Assembly: GCA_964464815.1 (NCBI GenBank)
Contig: CAYXHF010000007.1
Location: 1 to 64,000 of the forward strand
Reading direction: 5' to 3'
Source of the DNA: UBA11524 sp964464815
GTDB taxonomy: Bacteria > Bacillota > Clostridia > Christensenellales > Aristaeellaceae
Length of the DNA: 64,000 bases
The position numbers and the translations under genes were made by a program. Position 1 is the stretch's first letter, and the number at the start of each line of letters is the position of its first letter. The notes under the pieces were generated by a model. The model was given only the letters and a program-made list of their open reading frames with translations, was not told where the DNA came from and did not search any database. Positions 16,480 through 25,024 of this stretch are shown piece after piece.

Positions 16480-16828
16480 GGGGATGATCCGGTTTCGACG
16501 GGGGTTGTCGAGGGCGGGATAAGCGAGCCGTGGACCCTGGCCACGATAAAACGGGGAACTTAAATGTAACTGACAACAATCAGTACGCTTTCGCTGCCTA
16601 ATTAGGCGCGACGCTGGCCCGGTCTGCCCGCTTGACCGGTTCCCAGCGCCATTCAAGCGGGGAACGAGCGTATGTAAGCTTTGCCATGCGTCCGTAACAT
16701 GAAGCTACCAATCGGAAAAGCCTGTCTATGGGCGTTTTCGTGCGGGAATTTTAAAACATAGTCTGCGCTCGGAGAAGGTCCTGCAATCGAGCTTTCGGAC
16801 AGGGGTTCGACTCCCCTCATCTCCACGA
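16480..16828 (+). ncRNA. ssrA: Transfer-messenger RNA
   Basis: The 5' end GGGGATGATCCGGTTTCGACGG pairs in its first seven bases with CATCTCC near the 3' end to form the tRNA-like acceptor stem, and the T arm (GGTTCGACTCC) is intact. The tag reading frame at 16572-16601 begins at GAC and reads DNNQYAFAA then TAA, so stalled proteins should receive (A)DNNQYAFAA, ending in the protease-recognised AA. The 3' terminus reads ACGA instead of ACCA, so the CCA end must be added by the nucleotidyltransferase. The resume codon was inferred by comparison with clostridial tags that start with Asp. Confidence 0.95.
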
Positions 16829-16832
16829 GGAA

Positions 16833-16867
16833 GGGAAACGTGGCTTTGGCTGCGTTTCTCTTTTTTT
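16833..16867 (+). terminator. ssrA terminator
   Basis: GGGAAACG pairs with CGTTTCTC, followed by seven T. Confidence 0.8.
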
Positions 16868-16970
16868 GTGGGGAAATGACAGATAGAATACGCCTGTCAA
16901 GTCCGAAGACGGACAAACGCGCTGGCTTGCGTGCGTGCCGGCGTTGTAAGCGCATGTACAATAGGATATG

Positions 16971-17023
16971 AAAAAACCAGCCTGGCTTTCCGATGCGTGT
17001 CGGAGAAGGTCGGGCTGGCTTTG
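16971..17023 (-). terminator. Terminator of the small gene at 17047-17283
   Basis: CCAGCC/GGCTGG outer stem with inner TCCGA/TCGGA, followed on the minus strand by TTTTTT. Confidence 0.75.
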
Positions 17024-17046
17024 ATGTTGGATGAAGCTTACGTTCC

Positions 17047-17283
17047 TCAGAACCTCCCGCCACCGCAGCTCTGCCGGGCGACGCGCTGTTCGCCGGATAC
17101 GTAGCGGCTGCGGAACTCGGCGTTGATGTCGCGCAGCTCCTTTTCGCCGTCGATATAGGGCTGGTACATCTCGATGATGCCTTCCGCGCAGCCGTCACAG
17201 GCGGCACTGATGTTGCTGATGGCGTCATCCACAATCTGCTGGCGTTGCTCACGGGTGGTATCCTGAATCAAAATGCTGGTCAT
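17047..17283 (-). CDS. Small conserved cysteine-containing protein, unknown
   Basis: 78 residues beginning MTSILIQDTTREQRQQIV, a start shared (from memory) by a family of short Clostridia proteins sometimes mislabelled as PurH-like. A CDGC pair lies at residues 29-32 and an SCGGG tail ends the protein; both may bind metal. The middle part ENMY-like segment IIEMYQPYIDGEKELRDIN is the best conserved piece in such proteins. No function is known. GGAAG precedes the ATG at 17283. It lies 15 bp downstream of the MATE exporter stop and is probably co-transcribed with it. Confidence 0.75.
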   Translation of the reverse strand: MTSILIQDTTREQRQQIVDDAISNISAACDGCAEGIIEMYQPYIDGEKELRDINAEFRSRYVSGEQRVARQSCGGGRF

Positions 17284-17298
17284 GGGAAACTTCCTTTC

Positions 17299-18675
17299 TT
17301 ATACGGCTTGGACAGCGGAATCAATATCGGGCGGGAGCTTCTGCATCTGTTCACGGTAGGTGAAGCGCAGGTAAATCATCTCCGCAATGGCGGTAATCGT
17401 CCATGAGACGAAATAGAGCAGATACAGGCTCTCGATGGTATGGAAGTGAGCGAAGACGGTGTAGACCCAGATGATGCGGAACACGCACGAGCCCATGATG
17501 ACGATGATGGTTGGCACAAGGCTCTTGCCTAAACCGCGGTTGGCGGCGATGGAGCAATCCATGAAGGCGGAGAAGGCATACGAACAGCCCATGATGCGCA
17601 GACGAATCATTCCGGCCTCTGCCACCTCGGGGACATTGGTGAAGATGGAAAGGAACTGACGGCCGAACACGACCAGCAGCAGACTCATCACCAGCGCAAT
17701 GCCGAAGGAGAACAGCATGGAAATGAAGTAGCTCTGCAAAATGCGCTTGCGCTTGCCTGCGCCGTAATTCTGGCTCATGAAGGAGGAGCAGGCGGTGTAA
17801 ATCGCGGCCATCACGTCGTAGACGAGCGCATCGGCATTCGCGGCGGCGGCGCTGCCCTCGACGATGATTTCGTCAAAGGAATTGACGCCGGCCTGAATGA
17901 AGAGGTTCGCCATGGCGAAGATGGCGTTCTGCAAACCGGCGGGAATGCTCAGCGAAAGAATCTGACGCGCCTTGTGCGAATCAATGTGCAGGCGGGACTT
18001 TTCCAGCGCAATTACGCTGCCATGCTTGCATAGCGACAGGATGACCAGCGTGGCAGAAACATACTGGGACAGAATACTGGCCAGTGCCACGCCAGCGGCC
18101 GCCATGTGACAGACGATGACGAAGAACAGATTCAGCAGGATGTTCAGCACGCCGGCGAACAAAAGAAAGTACAGCGGCTTTTTCGTATCGCCAGCTGCGG
18201 AAAGCACAGCATTGCCGAAATTGAAAAGGGCCATCGCGGGCATGCCCAGACAGTAGATGCGCAGGTAGCTGACCGCACCCGCCATCAGCACCTCCTTCGT
18301 GCCGAGCATCGACAGCAGCAGCGGCGTCAGCAAAAAGCCAACCACCATGATGATACAGCCGATGATGAAGGAGAGAATCAGGGACGTATGCACCGCCTGA
18401 CGGACGTCCTCGTCATGGCGCGCACCGAGGTAACGGGCGACGACGACGTTGATGCCACTGCCCATGCCGATGAGGAAGCCTGCCAGCAGGGTGACGAGGA
18501 TGGCGGTGGAACCGACCGAACCGAGAGCCTCCGGGCCGGCAAATTGTCCAACAACCGCAATGTCGGACATGTTAAACAGCACTTGCAGGACGTTTGTCGC
18601 CATCAGCGGCAGACTGAAAAGGATGATTTGGCGTCCCAGCGGGCCGTGTGTCAGGTCGTGCTCTTTTGCAGACAT
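17299..18675 (-). CDS. MATE family efflux transporter
   Basis: 458 residues with about twelve hydrophobic segments in two halves related to each other. The N-terminal block (GPLGRQIILFSLPLMATNVLQVLFNMSDIAVVGQF) is diagnostic of the NorM/DinF-like MATE group, which exports drugs or metabolites using Na+ or H+. Substrate is not predictable. ATG at 18675 has AGGAG eight bases upstream and gives the standard start MSAKEHDLTHG; the much longer open frame upstream is not coding-like. Divergent from the spoVM unit. Confidence 0.92.
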   Translation of the reverse strand: MSAKEHDLTHGPLGRQIILFSLPLMATNVLQVLFNMSDIAVVGQFAGPEALGSVGSTAILVTLLAGFLIGMGSGINVVVARYLGARHDEDVRQAVHTSLILSFIIGCIIMVVGFLLTPLLLSMLGTKEVLMAGAVSYLRIYCLGMPAMALFNFGNAVLSAAGDTKKPLYFLLFAGVLNILLNLFFVIVCHMAAAGVALASILSQYVSATLVILSLCKHGSVIALEKSRLHIDSHKARQILSLSIPAGLQNAIFAMANLFIQAGVNSFDEIIVEGSAAAANADALVYDVMAAIYTACSSFMSQNYGAGKRKRILQSYFISMLFSFGIALVMSLLLVVFGRQFLSIFTNVPEVAEAGMIRLRIMGCSYAFSAFMDCSIAANRGLGKSLVPTIIVIMGSCVFRIIWVYTVFAHFHTIESLYLLYFVSWTITAIAEMIYLRFTYREQMQKLPPDIDSAVQAV

Positions 18676-18874
18676 TACTACTACTCCTGTATCGTGATAT
18701 GGTCCGGCGATGATTATACACCGGAACACGAAAACAAGCAAGCGTTTCATGCAAAAAAGAAGCATAAAATAAGAAAGTATTCTGCCGCGGATACGATGCA
18801 GGGGAATGCGCCCTTTGCAGCACATATCGCCCTGCGCGGCAGCATATGATGGGAGCGAAACGAGGTGATGGAGC

Positions 18875-19072
18875 ATGCCCAGGCATCGCTGCGGCGAAAA
18901 GCAATGGGTCATTTGCACAGGACAGAGGGCGCTGATGTGGATTGGGCTGGCGTTGCTGCTTGCGGGCGGCATCGTGCTGGTGCTGTGCATTCCGGGATGG
19001 GCGTGGGCGGCGCTGCTGGGTGCGGCGCTGGCGGCCATAGGGGTCGTGCTGATTTTTCTGGGGAGGAGGTAG
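18875..19072 (+). CDS. Small membrane protein upstream of spoVM
   Basis: 65 residues: a short basic start (MPRHRCGEKQW), then two hydrophobic helices at about residues 21-40 and 43-62 separated by a PGW turn, ending GRR. GAGGTG lies seven bases before the ATG. No family is recognised. Its stop lies 6 bp before the spoVM start and overlaps that gene's ribosome site, so the two are a translational unit and a role in spore development is inferred from this neighbour only. Confidence 0.65.
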   Translation: MPRHRCGEKQWVICTGQRALMWIGLALLLAGGIVLVLCIPGWAWAALLGAALAAIGVVLIFLGRR

Positions 19073-19078
19073 AAAGAA

Positions 19079-19168
19079 ATGCGGGTCAAAATGGTGTGTG
19101 TCAAGCTGCCCAAGCCTCTGCGCGGCGTGGTGCGCTTTGTGATGCGCCACAGGGTGCAAGCGGGATGA
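19079..19168 (+). CDS. spoVM: Stage V sporulation protein M, short amphipathic peptide
   Basis: 29 codons, MRVKMVCVKLPKPLRGVV and then RFVMRHRVQAG. The VKLPKPLRGVVRFVM core aligns with the IKLPKFLGGIVRAML core of B. subtilis SpoVM (26 residues), including the Lys-Leu-Pro-Lys turn with the Pro needed for shallow insertion into the convex forespore membrane. In B. subtilis, SpoVM anchors SpoIVA and starts coat assembly. GAGGAGGT lies eight bases before the ATG, one of the best ribosome sites in the window. A second in-frame ATG at 19091 would give 25 residues, closer to B. subtilis. The neighbour is not rsgA/rpe as in B. subtilis. Confidence 0.85.
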   Translation: MRVKMVCVKLPKPLRGVVRFVMRHRVQAG

Positions 19169-19209
19169 AAAGGGAAACAGCAGAAATACAGCACAATGCT
19201 ACTTAGCCG

Positions 19210-19238
19210 TTGACAGACGCGCGAATCCGTGCTATGAT
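19210..19238 (+). promoter_or_regulatory. Promoter of the lysine operon
   Basis: Perfect TTGACA, 17-bp spacer, TATGAT, about 35 bp upstream of the L-box aptamer. Confidence 0.75.
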
Positions 19239-19271
19239 AGCAATGGGTTCCGACAATTGCATCATGTAGAA

Positions 19272-19449
19272 TGAATCAGAGGTGCGCACGCATCGTGTAC
19301 CGCGGCGGAGGATGGCTTCCGGCGAGGCTACGGGAAGGGATGAGGCGCCGAAAGACAGGGTGAGAGCCGCAAGCCCTGATCTTGGTTGCAGATCAGACGG
19401 GTCTGTGACTGTCATCGGGAGGAACATCCCGGCGGAGCGCTGGTTCGGA
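19272..19449 (+). promoter_or_regulatory. Lysine riboswitch (L box) aptamer
   Basis: Carries the L-box signatures: AGAGGTGCGC after the P1 5' strand, GGCGCCGAAAG in the second quarter, and the GGTCTGTGACTGTC and GGCGGAGCGCT blocks at the 3' side. P1 can form from GAATCA and TGGTTC. It precedes asd-dapA-dapB, the entry to lysine and diaminopimelate synthesis, so lysine binding should shut the operon off. Confidence 0.92.
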
Positions 19450-19546
19450 AGATCGCCTGTCCGTGCATATGGATGGGTCAGGAAGGGCTGAAATGTGTAG
19501 CACAGCAATGTGCATCCGTTTTAGCCGGCAAAAGAGATCTTTGGCG

Positions 19547-19578
19547 CACCGCAGGCATGGCTTGTGGTGGCTTTTTTT
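19547..19578 (+). terminator. Expression-platform terminator of the L box
   Basis: CACCGCAGGC can pair with GCTTGTGGTG (with G-U pairs) and is followed by seven T, about 50 bp before asd. It should form when lysine is bound. Confidence 0.75.
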
Positions 19579-19630
19579 GAATCGGGTCGGAATACCAATG
19601 CCGAATGAAATGCAGACGGAGGATGGAATG

Positions 19631-20716
19631 ATGGAAAAGTATCGCGTAGGTATCGTTGGTGCAACAGGCATGGTCGGTCAGCGCTTTATTTCGCTGCTCA
19701 AGGATCATCCGTGGTTTGAGGTGACGTGCGTGGTCGCGTCTGGCCGCAGCGCTGGCAAGAAGTATGCGGAGGCGGTGGAAGGCCGCTGGGCATTTGATTG
19801 GGCGATTCCGGAAAAGGTGGCGGACATGGTCGTCATCAATTCCGAGGATATTGACGAGGTGGCCAAGCACGTGGACTTTGTGTTCTGTGCCGTGGACATG
19901 AAGAAGGACGAGGTTCGTGCGCTGGAGGAAGCGTATGCCAAGCACGAAATTCCCGTGGTCAGCAACAACAGCGCCTGCCGTGGTCTGAGCGATGTGCCGA
20001 TGATTGTGCCGGAAATCAATGCCGACCATACGGACGTGATTGCGTCCCAGCGCCAGCGTCTGGGCACGAAGCGTGGCTTCATCGCGGTGAAGCCGAACTG
20101 CTCCATCCAGAGCTATGTGCCGGCCCTGACGCCCCTGCTGGACTTTGAGCCGGAGAAAGTCAGCGTATGCACCTATCAGGCAATTTCCGGCGCAGGCAAG
20201 ACCTTCAAGACGTGGCCGGAAATGGTTGACAACGTGATTCCCTACATCGGTGGCGAGGACGAGAAGAGCGAAAACGAACCGCTGAAGCTGTGGGGTCATG
20301 TGGAAAACGGCCAGATTGTCAATGCGCAGCTGCCGGTGATTTCCGCCCAGTGTCTGCGCGTGGCTTGCTCGGATGGCCATATGGCGGCTGTCTCCGTGAG
20401 CTTCAAGAAGAAGCCCACCATCGAGCAGATCAAGGAACGCTGGCAGAACTACGAGACGGAAGCGCAGCGTTTGGCCCTGCCCAGCGCGCCCAAGCCCTTC
20501 TTGCAGTACTTTGAGGATCCCTCTCGTCCTCAGACGCGCCTGGATCGCGATTTCCAGAACGGATTTGGCGTTTCGATTGGCCGTCTGCGTGATGACAAGC
20601 TGTTTGACTACCGCTTCGTGTGCCTGAGCCACAACACGGTTCGTGGTGCCGCGGGCGGCGCAATCCTGATGGCGGAGCTGCTCTGCCGGAAGGGGTATAT
20701 TGAGCATATTGGCTGA
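19631..20716 (+). CDS. asd: Aspartate-semialdehyde dehydrogenase, archaeal/fungal-type
   Basis: 361 residues. Reduces aspartyl-4-phosphate to aspartate semialdehyde with NADPH. The Rossmann motif GIVGATGMVGQRF opens the protein and the catalytic Cys is C157 in AVKPNCSIQ, preceded by VVSNNSACRG. The sequence and the 361-residue length fit the archaeal/fungal branch rather than the 330-residue B. subtilis-type enzyme. The start is ATG 19631 (ATG 19628 also possible) after GGAGG. First gene of asd-dapA-dapB under the lysine riboswitch. Confidence 0.95.
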   Translation: MEKYRVGIVGATGMVGQRFISLLKDHPWFEVTCVVASGRSAGKKYAEAVEGRWAFDWAIPEKVADMVVINSEDIDEVAKHVDFVFCAVDMKKDEVRALEEAYAKHEIPVVSNNSACRGLSDVPMIVPEINADHTDVIASQRQRLGTKRGFIAVKPNCSIQSYVPALTPLLDFEPEKVSVCTYQAISGAGKTFKTWPEMVDNVIPYIGGEDEKSENEPLKLWGHVENGQIVNAQLPVISAQCLRVACSDGHMAAVSVSFKKKPTIEQIKERWQNYETEAQRLALPSAPKPFLQYFEDPSRPQTRLDRDFQNGFGVSIGRLRDDKLFDYRFVCLSHNTVRGAAGGAILMAELLCRKGYIEHIG

Positions 20717-20745
20717 TTGACAGCCAACACAGGAGGATACAAACA

Positions 20746-21627
20746 ATGAAGCCTTTGTTTACGGGTACAGGTACAGCGCTGGTGACACCCTTCAAGCAGG
20801 GAGAGGTGGACTGGGATGCGCTGGCAGAACTGATCGAACGTCAAATCGCGGGTGGGGTGAACGCCCTCATCGTGGCAGGAACGACGGGCGAGCCGTCCAC
20901 CATGACGCAGCAGGAAAAGCTCCAGCTGATTCGCTTTGCGACCCAGCAGATCAAGGGGCGTGTGTGCGTCATTGCGGGCACGGGCAGCAACTGTACCCGC
21001 AGCGTGATTGAAAACGCCGAGGCCGTGCGCGAATTCGGCGTGGACGCACAGCTGGTCGTGACGCCCTACTACAACAAGACGACGCAGGAAGGTCTGGTGG
21101 CGCATTATACCGAAATTGCGAACAAGACCGATTTGCCCATCATCGTCTACAATGTGCCGTCCCGCACGGGGCTGAACATTCAGCCCCAGACGCTACAGAA
21201 AATCTGCCGCCTGCCGCAGGTGGTCGCCGTCAAGGAGGCCAGCGCGGATGTGATTCAGAATACGGAGAAGCTTGCCCTTGTGGGTGACGATGCCGTGTTC
21301 TACAGCGGCAGTGATGAGCTGATTGTGGCGCAGATGGCGCTGGGCTTCCAGGGTGTTATTTCCGTGCTGAGCAACGTCATGCCGGAGCAGACGAGCCAGA
21401 TGACGACGCTGGCGCTTCAGGGCGACTGGGCGCAGGCGGCGAAGATGCAGCGTGACCTGCTGCCGATGATTAAGGCGCTGTTCTGCGAAACAAGCCCGAT
21501 TCCCTGCAAGGCGGCCCTGCACATGATGGGCGTATGCGAAAACGAGCTGCGTCTGCCGCTGGTGCCCATGCAGGAGGCGAATCAGGCGAAGATGGCGGAA
21601 ATCATGCGCGCGTGGAAGCTGCTATAA
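20746..21627 (+). CDS. dapA: 4-hydroxy-tetrahydrodipicolinate synthase
   Basis: 293 residues. Condenses pyruvate with aspartate semialdehyde. The Schiff-base lysine is K163 in VVAVKEAS, with Y135 in IVYNVPSRTG and the TTGEP pyruvate-binding loop at 46-50. The ribosome site AGGAGG is about eight bases upstream. Placed 29 bp after asd and 30 bp before dapB in the same lysine-controlled operon. Confidence 0.97.
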   Translation: MKPLFTGTGTALVTPFKQGEVDWDALAELIERQIAGGVNALIVAGTTGEPSTMTQQEKLQLIRFATQQIKGRVCVIAGTGSNCTRSVIENAEAVREFGVDAQLVVTPYYNKTTQEGLVAHYTEIANKTDLPIIVYNVPSRTGLNIQPQTLQKICRLPQVVAVKEASADVIQNTEKLALVGDDAVFYSGSDELIVAQMALGFQGVISVLSNVMPEQTSQMTTLALQGDWAQAAKMQRDLLPMIKALFCETSPIPCKAALHMMGVCENELRLPLVPMQEANQAKMAEIMRAWKLL

Positions 21628-21657
21628 CCGCGCGAAACAAAGGAAAGGGATTCAATC

Positions 21658-22413
21658 ATGAAGATTCTCATCAGTGGTGCTTGCGGCTTTATGGGCCGTG
21701 AGGTGGCGGCACAGGCCAAGACGCTGGGCATTGAAGTGGCGTGCGGCGTGGATATTGCGGCTGGCACGGCACCGGCGACGGAGTTCCCGCTGTATACGGA
21801 TTACACCAACGCTCCGAAGGTCGATGTGGCGATTGATTTCTCCAACTGGCGGCCGGGTGCGGATATTCTGGAATACGCCTGCAAGTACGGCGTGCCGGTC
21901 GTGATTGCGTCCACGGGCTTGAGCGAAGAACAGCTCCAGCGCGTGGAGGAGGCATCGAAGGTTGTGCCGATTTTCCGTTCGGGCAACATGAGCCTGGGCA
22001 TTGCGCTGCTGCGTGCGCTGTCTAAGAAGGCGGCGAGCGTGCTGGGTGATGCGTTTGACGTGGAAATCGTCGAGATGCATCATAACCGCAAGCTTGACGC
22101 GCCCTCTGGTACGGCGCTGATGCTGCTGGATGCGGTGAAGTCTGGCTATCCGGAGGAGCGTGAGGCTGTCTTTGGCCGTCATGGTCGCGACAGCAAGCGC
22201 CAGCATCAGGAAATCGGCGTGCATGCCCTGCGCGGTGGCACGGTGACAGGCGAGCACGAGGTGTGCTTCTTCGGCACGGGCGAAAGAATCAAAATCAGCC
22301 ACAGCGCGGAGAACCGTGGCGTATTTGCGGCGGGTGCGCTTCGTGCGGCAGAATTCTTGATGACGCAGCAGCCCGGCATCTACAGCATGGACGATGTGGT
22401 GGGTCAGTTATAA
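21658..22413 (+). CDS. dapB: 4-hydroxy-tetrahydrodipicolinate reductase
   Basis: 251 residues. Reduces the DapA product with NAD(P)H. The cofactor motif is GACGFMGREVA near the N-terminus (the usual G-x-x-G-x-M/xG form) and the substrate/catalytic block E-x-HH-x-x-K-x-DAPSGTA is complete in VEMHHNRKLDAPSGTA. Last gene of the operon, closed by a clear terminator. The later genes of the pathway are not in the window. Confidence 0.97.
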   Translation: MKILISGACGFMGREVAAQAKTLGIEVACGVDIAAGTAPATEFPLYTDYTNAPKVDVAIDFSNWRPGADILEYACKYGVPVVIASTGLSEEQLQRVEEASKVVPIFRSGNMSLGIALLRALSKKAASVLGDAFDVEIVEMHHNRKLDAPSGTALMLLDAVKSGYPEEREAVFGRHGRDSKRQHQEIGVHALRGGTVTGEHEVCFFGTGERIKISHSAENRGVFAAGALRAAEFLMTQQPGIYSMDDVVGQL

Positions 22414-22420
22414 GCATCAG

Positions 22421-22454
22421 AAGGATGGTAAGGCGCTTGCTTTGCCATCCTTTT
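22421..22454 (+). terminator. Terminator of the lysine operon
   Basis: AAGGATGG pairs with CCATCCTT, followed by TTTT, just after dapB. Confidence 0.8.
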
Positions 22455-22558
22455 CTAGCATTACCGAGTTGTGAAATCTTCTTTTTTTCGTATCAAAAAC
22501 GACATTCTGAGTTCATAATGCTATGGTAGGATAAAAATGTAGGGGGAGGTATCAAACG

Positions 22559-24394
22559 ATGAATGAAGTCAAGACACCCAAAAAACCGTTGATTGTTTAT
22601 TATGTAATCGCCATTCTGGTCGTGTTCCTGATTAACGTCCTGCTGGTGCCGATGGTCAATCAATCGCGCATCAAATATGTGGACTATGGCACGTTTATCC
22701 AGATGACGGAGGATGGCCTGCTGGACGAGGTGCAGGTGCAGGATAATCAGATTCTGTTCACGACTACCAGCAGCGAGGACAGCCGTGTGATTTACCAGAC
22801 CGGCAAGATGGACGATCCGGAGCTGACCAAGCGCCTGTCCGAAAAGAACGTGAAGTTTGACAGAGAGATTGTGGAGGAAACGTCTCCGCTGCTGTCCTTC
22901 TTCCTGTCCTTTATTCTGCCCATGGTTATCTTTGTCGCCCTGGGACAGCTGCTGATGCGCCAGATGACAAAGCGCATGGGCGGTGGAGGCAATTCGATGT
23001 CCTTTGGTATGGGAAAATCGAATGCCAAGGTATATGTCAAGGATAGCGCGGGAAGCATTAAGTTTGATGACGTGGCCGGTGAGGACGAGGCGAAGGAAAA
23101 CCTGAGCGAAATCGTCGATTATCTGCATGATCCCGGCAAGTACCGCGAAATCGGTGCATCCATGCCCAAGGGCATCCTGCTTGTTGGCCCGCCTGGCACG
23201 GGCAAAACGATGCTGGCCAAGGCCGTTGCGGGCGAGGCAAACGTGCCGTTCTTCTCCATCTCCGGTTCGGAATTTGTGGAGATGTTTGTCGGCATGGGCG
23301 CCAGCAAGGTGCGCGATCTGTTCAAGCAGGCCAAGGAGAAAGCGCCCTGTATCGTCTTCATTGACGAAATCGACGCCATCGGCAAAAAGCGTGACGGTGG
23401 CAAGTTTGGCGGCAATGACGAGCGCGAGCAGACGCTGAACCAGCTGTTGACGGAAATGGACGGCTTTGAGGGCAGCAACGGCGTGATTATTCTGGCCGCC
23501 ACGAACCGTCCGGAATCGCTTGACCCGGCCCTGACGCGTCCTGGCCGCTTTGACCGCCGTGTGCCGGTGGAACTGCCCGATTTGCAGGGCCGCGAAGCCA
23601 TCCTGCGCGTGCATGCCAAGAAAATCAAGACCGAGCCTGACATCGACTATGCCCACATTGCGCGTATGGCGTCCGGTGCATCCGGCGCGGAGCTGGCGAA
23701 CATCGTCAACGAGGCGGCGCTGCGTGCCGTGCGTGACCATCGCGGAGCGGCCTCGCAGGCGGATATGGAAGAATCCATCGAAGTGGTCATTGCTGGCTAT
23801 CAGAAGAAGAACGCCATCCTGACTGACAAGGAAAAGAGCATCGTGGCGTATCACGAGGTCGGCCATGCGCTGGTTGCGGCGCTGCAAAGCCACTCCGCAC
23901 CGGTGCAGAAGATTACCATTGTGCCGCGCACGTCGGGTGCCCTGGGCTACACCATGCAGGTGGAGGAAGGCAACCACTACCTGATGACGCGCGAGGAAAT
24001 TGTTAACAAGATTGCCACGCTGACCGCTGGCCGTGTGGCGGAGGAAATCGTGTTCGGGTCGATTACGACCGGCGCGTCCAACGACATTGAGCAGGCCACG
24101 AAGCTGGCGCGGGCGATGATTACCCGCTACGGCATGAGCGATGAATTCGGCATGGTCGCCATGGAGACGGTCGAGAACGCCTATCTGGGCGGTGATGCGT
24201 CCCTGAGCTGCTCGGCACAGACGCAGAGCCGCATTGACGAATTGGTCGTGCAGACCGTTCGCGAGCAGTATGAGAAGGCAACGAAGATTCTGACCGAAAA
24301 TCGCCAGAAGCTGGATGAGCTGTCCCGCTATCTGTACGAAAAGGAAACCATTACGGGCGAAGAATTCATGGGCATTCTCAATCAGGAAGGTTAA
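22559..24394 (+). CDS. ftsH: ATP-dependent zinc metalloprotease FtsH
   Basis: 611 residues. Two transmembrane helices (about 10-30 and 110-132) flank a small outer domain. The AAA module has Walker A GPPGTGKT at 210-217, Walker B IVFIDEIDA near 265-273 and the arginine-finger segment RPGRFDRR. The zinc protease motif HEVGH is at 432-436. It extracts and degrades unstable membrane and regulatory proteins. The start ATG at 22559 follows GGGGGAGG. The DUF308 gene 21 bp downstream is probably in the same transcript. Confidence 0.97.
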   Translation: MNEVKTPKKPLIVYYVIAILVVFLINVLLVPMVNQSRIKYVDYGTFIQMTEDGLLDEVQVQDNQILFTTTSSEDSRVIYQTGKMDDPELTKRLSEKNVKFDREIVEETSPLLSFFLSFILPMVIFVALGQLLMRQMTKRMGGGGNSMSFGMGKSNAKVYVKDSAGSIKFDDVAGEDEAKENLSEIVDYLHDPGKYREIGASMPKGILLVGPPGTGKTMLAKAVAGEANVPFFSISGSEFVEMFVGMGASKVRDLFKQAKEKAPCIVFIDEIDAIGKKRDGGKFGGNDEREQTLNQLLTEMDGFEGSNGVIILAATNRPESLDPALTRPGRFDRRVPVELPDLQGREAILRVHAKKIKTEPDIDYAHIARMASGASGAELANIVNEAALRAVRDHRGAASQADMEESIEVVIAGYQKKNAILTDKEKSIVAYHEVGHALVAALQSHSAPVQKITIVPRTSGALGYTMQVEEGNHYLMTREEIVNKIATLTAGRVAEEIVFGSITTGASNDIEQATKLARAMITRYGMSDEFGMVAMETVENAYLGGDASLSCSAQTQSRIDELVVQTVREQYEKATKILTENRQKLDELSRYLYEKETITGEEFMGILNQEG

Positions 24395-24415
24395 GGAATT
24401 GGAGAAAGGAAAAGC

Positions 24416-24949
24416 ATGAAAAAGTTGTTTTCTGGCCGCGTGGGCGCGCTGGTGCTGTGCGCGGCAGAAATTCTGGTTGGTATTTTGCTGCTGGTCAATC
24501 CGGTGGGCTTCACCTCTGCAATCGTGATTGGTGCGGGCGTGGTGATGCTGATTGCTGGCATTGTGTTCGCAACGCTGTATTTTGTCGGCGATGCCCAGAC
24601 GATGGCGCTCAAGCAGATGCTCTTTAAGGGCATGCTGCTGCTGATTGCGGGCTTCCTGTGCGTGACAAAGTACGATACGCTGCTCAAGGCGTTCCCGCTG
24701 CTGACGTGGATTTATGCCATTGCCATGCTGGTGCTGGCGGCCTACAAGCTGCAATGCACGGTGGATATTGTGCGTTTGAGCGGCATCCGCTGGTACGTTC
24801 CGGCGATTTCGGCAGGCCTGGCGTTCCTGCTGGCGATGTTCATTCTGCTCAATCCCTATGGGGCGACGCAGATTGTCTGGGGATTCCTCGGTGTGTCGCT
24901 AATTTTGGAGGCAGGGCTTGAAATTGCCACTATATTCATGGTAAAATAA
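24416..24949 (+). CDS. DUF308 (HdeD-like) membrane protein
   Basis: 177 residues with six hydrophobic helices in three related pairs, each starting with a small GxxxxxxGilLLvnP-type motif (for example AAEILVGILLLVNPVGF and AFLLAMFILLNPYGA). This is the HdeD/DUF308 architecture; in E. coli HdeD is an acid-stress membrane protein, but the role in Firmicutes is unknown. It follows ftsH by 21 bp and ends at a strong terminator, so it is probably co-expressed with the membrane protease. Confidence 0.85.
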   Translation: MKKLFSGRVGALVLCAAEILVGILLLVNPVGFTSAIVIGAGVVMLIAGIVFATLYFVGDAQTMALKQMLFKGMLLLIAGFLCVTKYDTLLKAFPLLTWIYAIAMLVLAAYKLQCTVDIVRLSGIRWYVPAISAGLAFLLAMFILLNPYGATQIVWGFLGVSLILEAGLEIATIFMVK

Positions 24950-24963
24950 ATCGAATGCTGGAA

Positions 24964-24996
24964 GAGGTGAAAGCCACGTGCCTTCACCTCTTTTTT
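24964..24996 (+). terminator. Terminator of ftsH-DUF308
   Basis: GAGGTGAA pairs with TTCACCTC, followed by TTTTTT. Confidence 0.88.
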
Positions 24997-25024
24997 GCTA
25001 AAAAACATCAGTGAGGATACGAAC

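Noticed and set aside
18750..18840. Sigma-E-type sporulation promoter before the spoVM unit
   Set aside because: GCATAAAA and GGATACGATG loosely resemble the sigma-E boxes but the spacing is too long (about 20 bp); not strong enough to list.
19463..19630. Extended N-terminus of Asd reaching into the riboswitch
   Set aside because: It would overlap the L-box terminator; ATG 19631 has a ribosome site and matches the family start.
22493..24754. A 753-codon open frame antisense to ftsH
   Set aside because: It mirrors ftsH over its whole length, has no ribosome site, and its translation is rich in Arg, His and Gln as expected for the reverse of a biased gene. Similar long antisense frames oppose groEL, the M16 protease and uxuAB.
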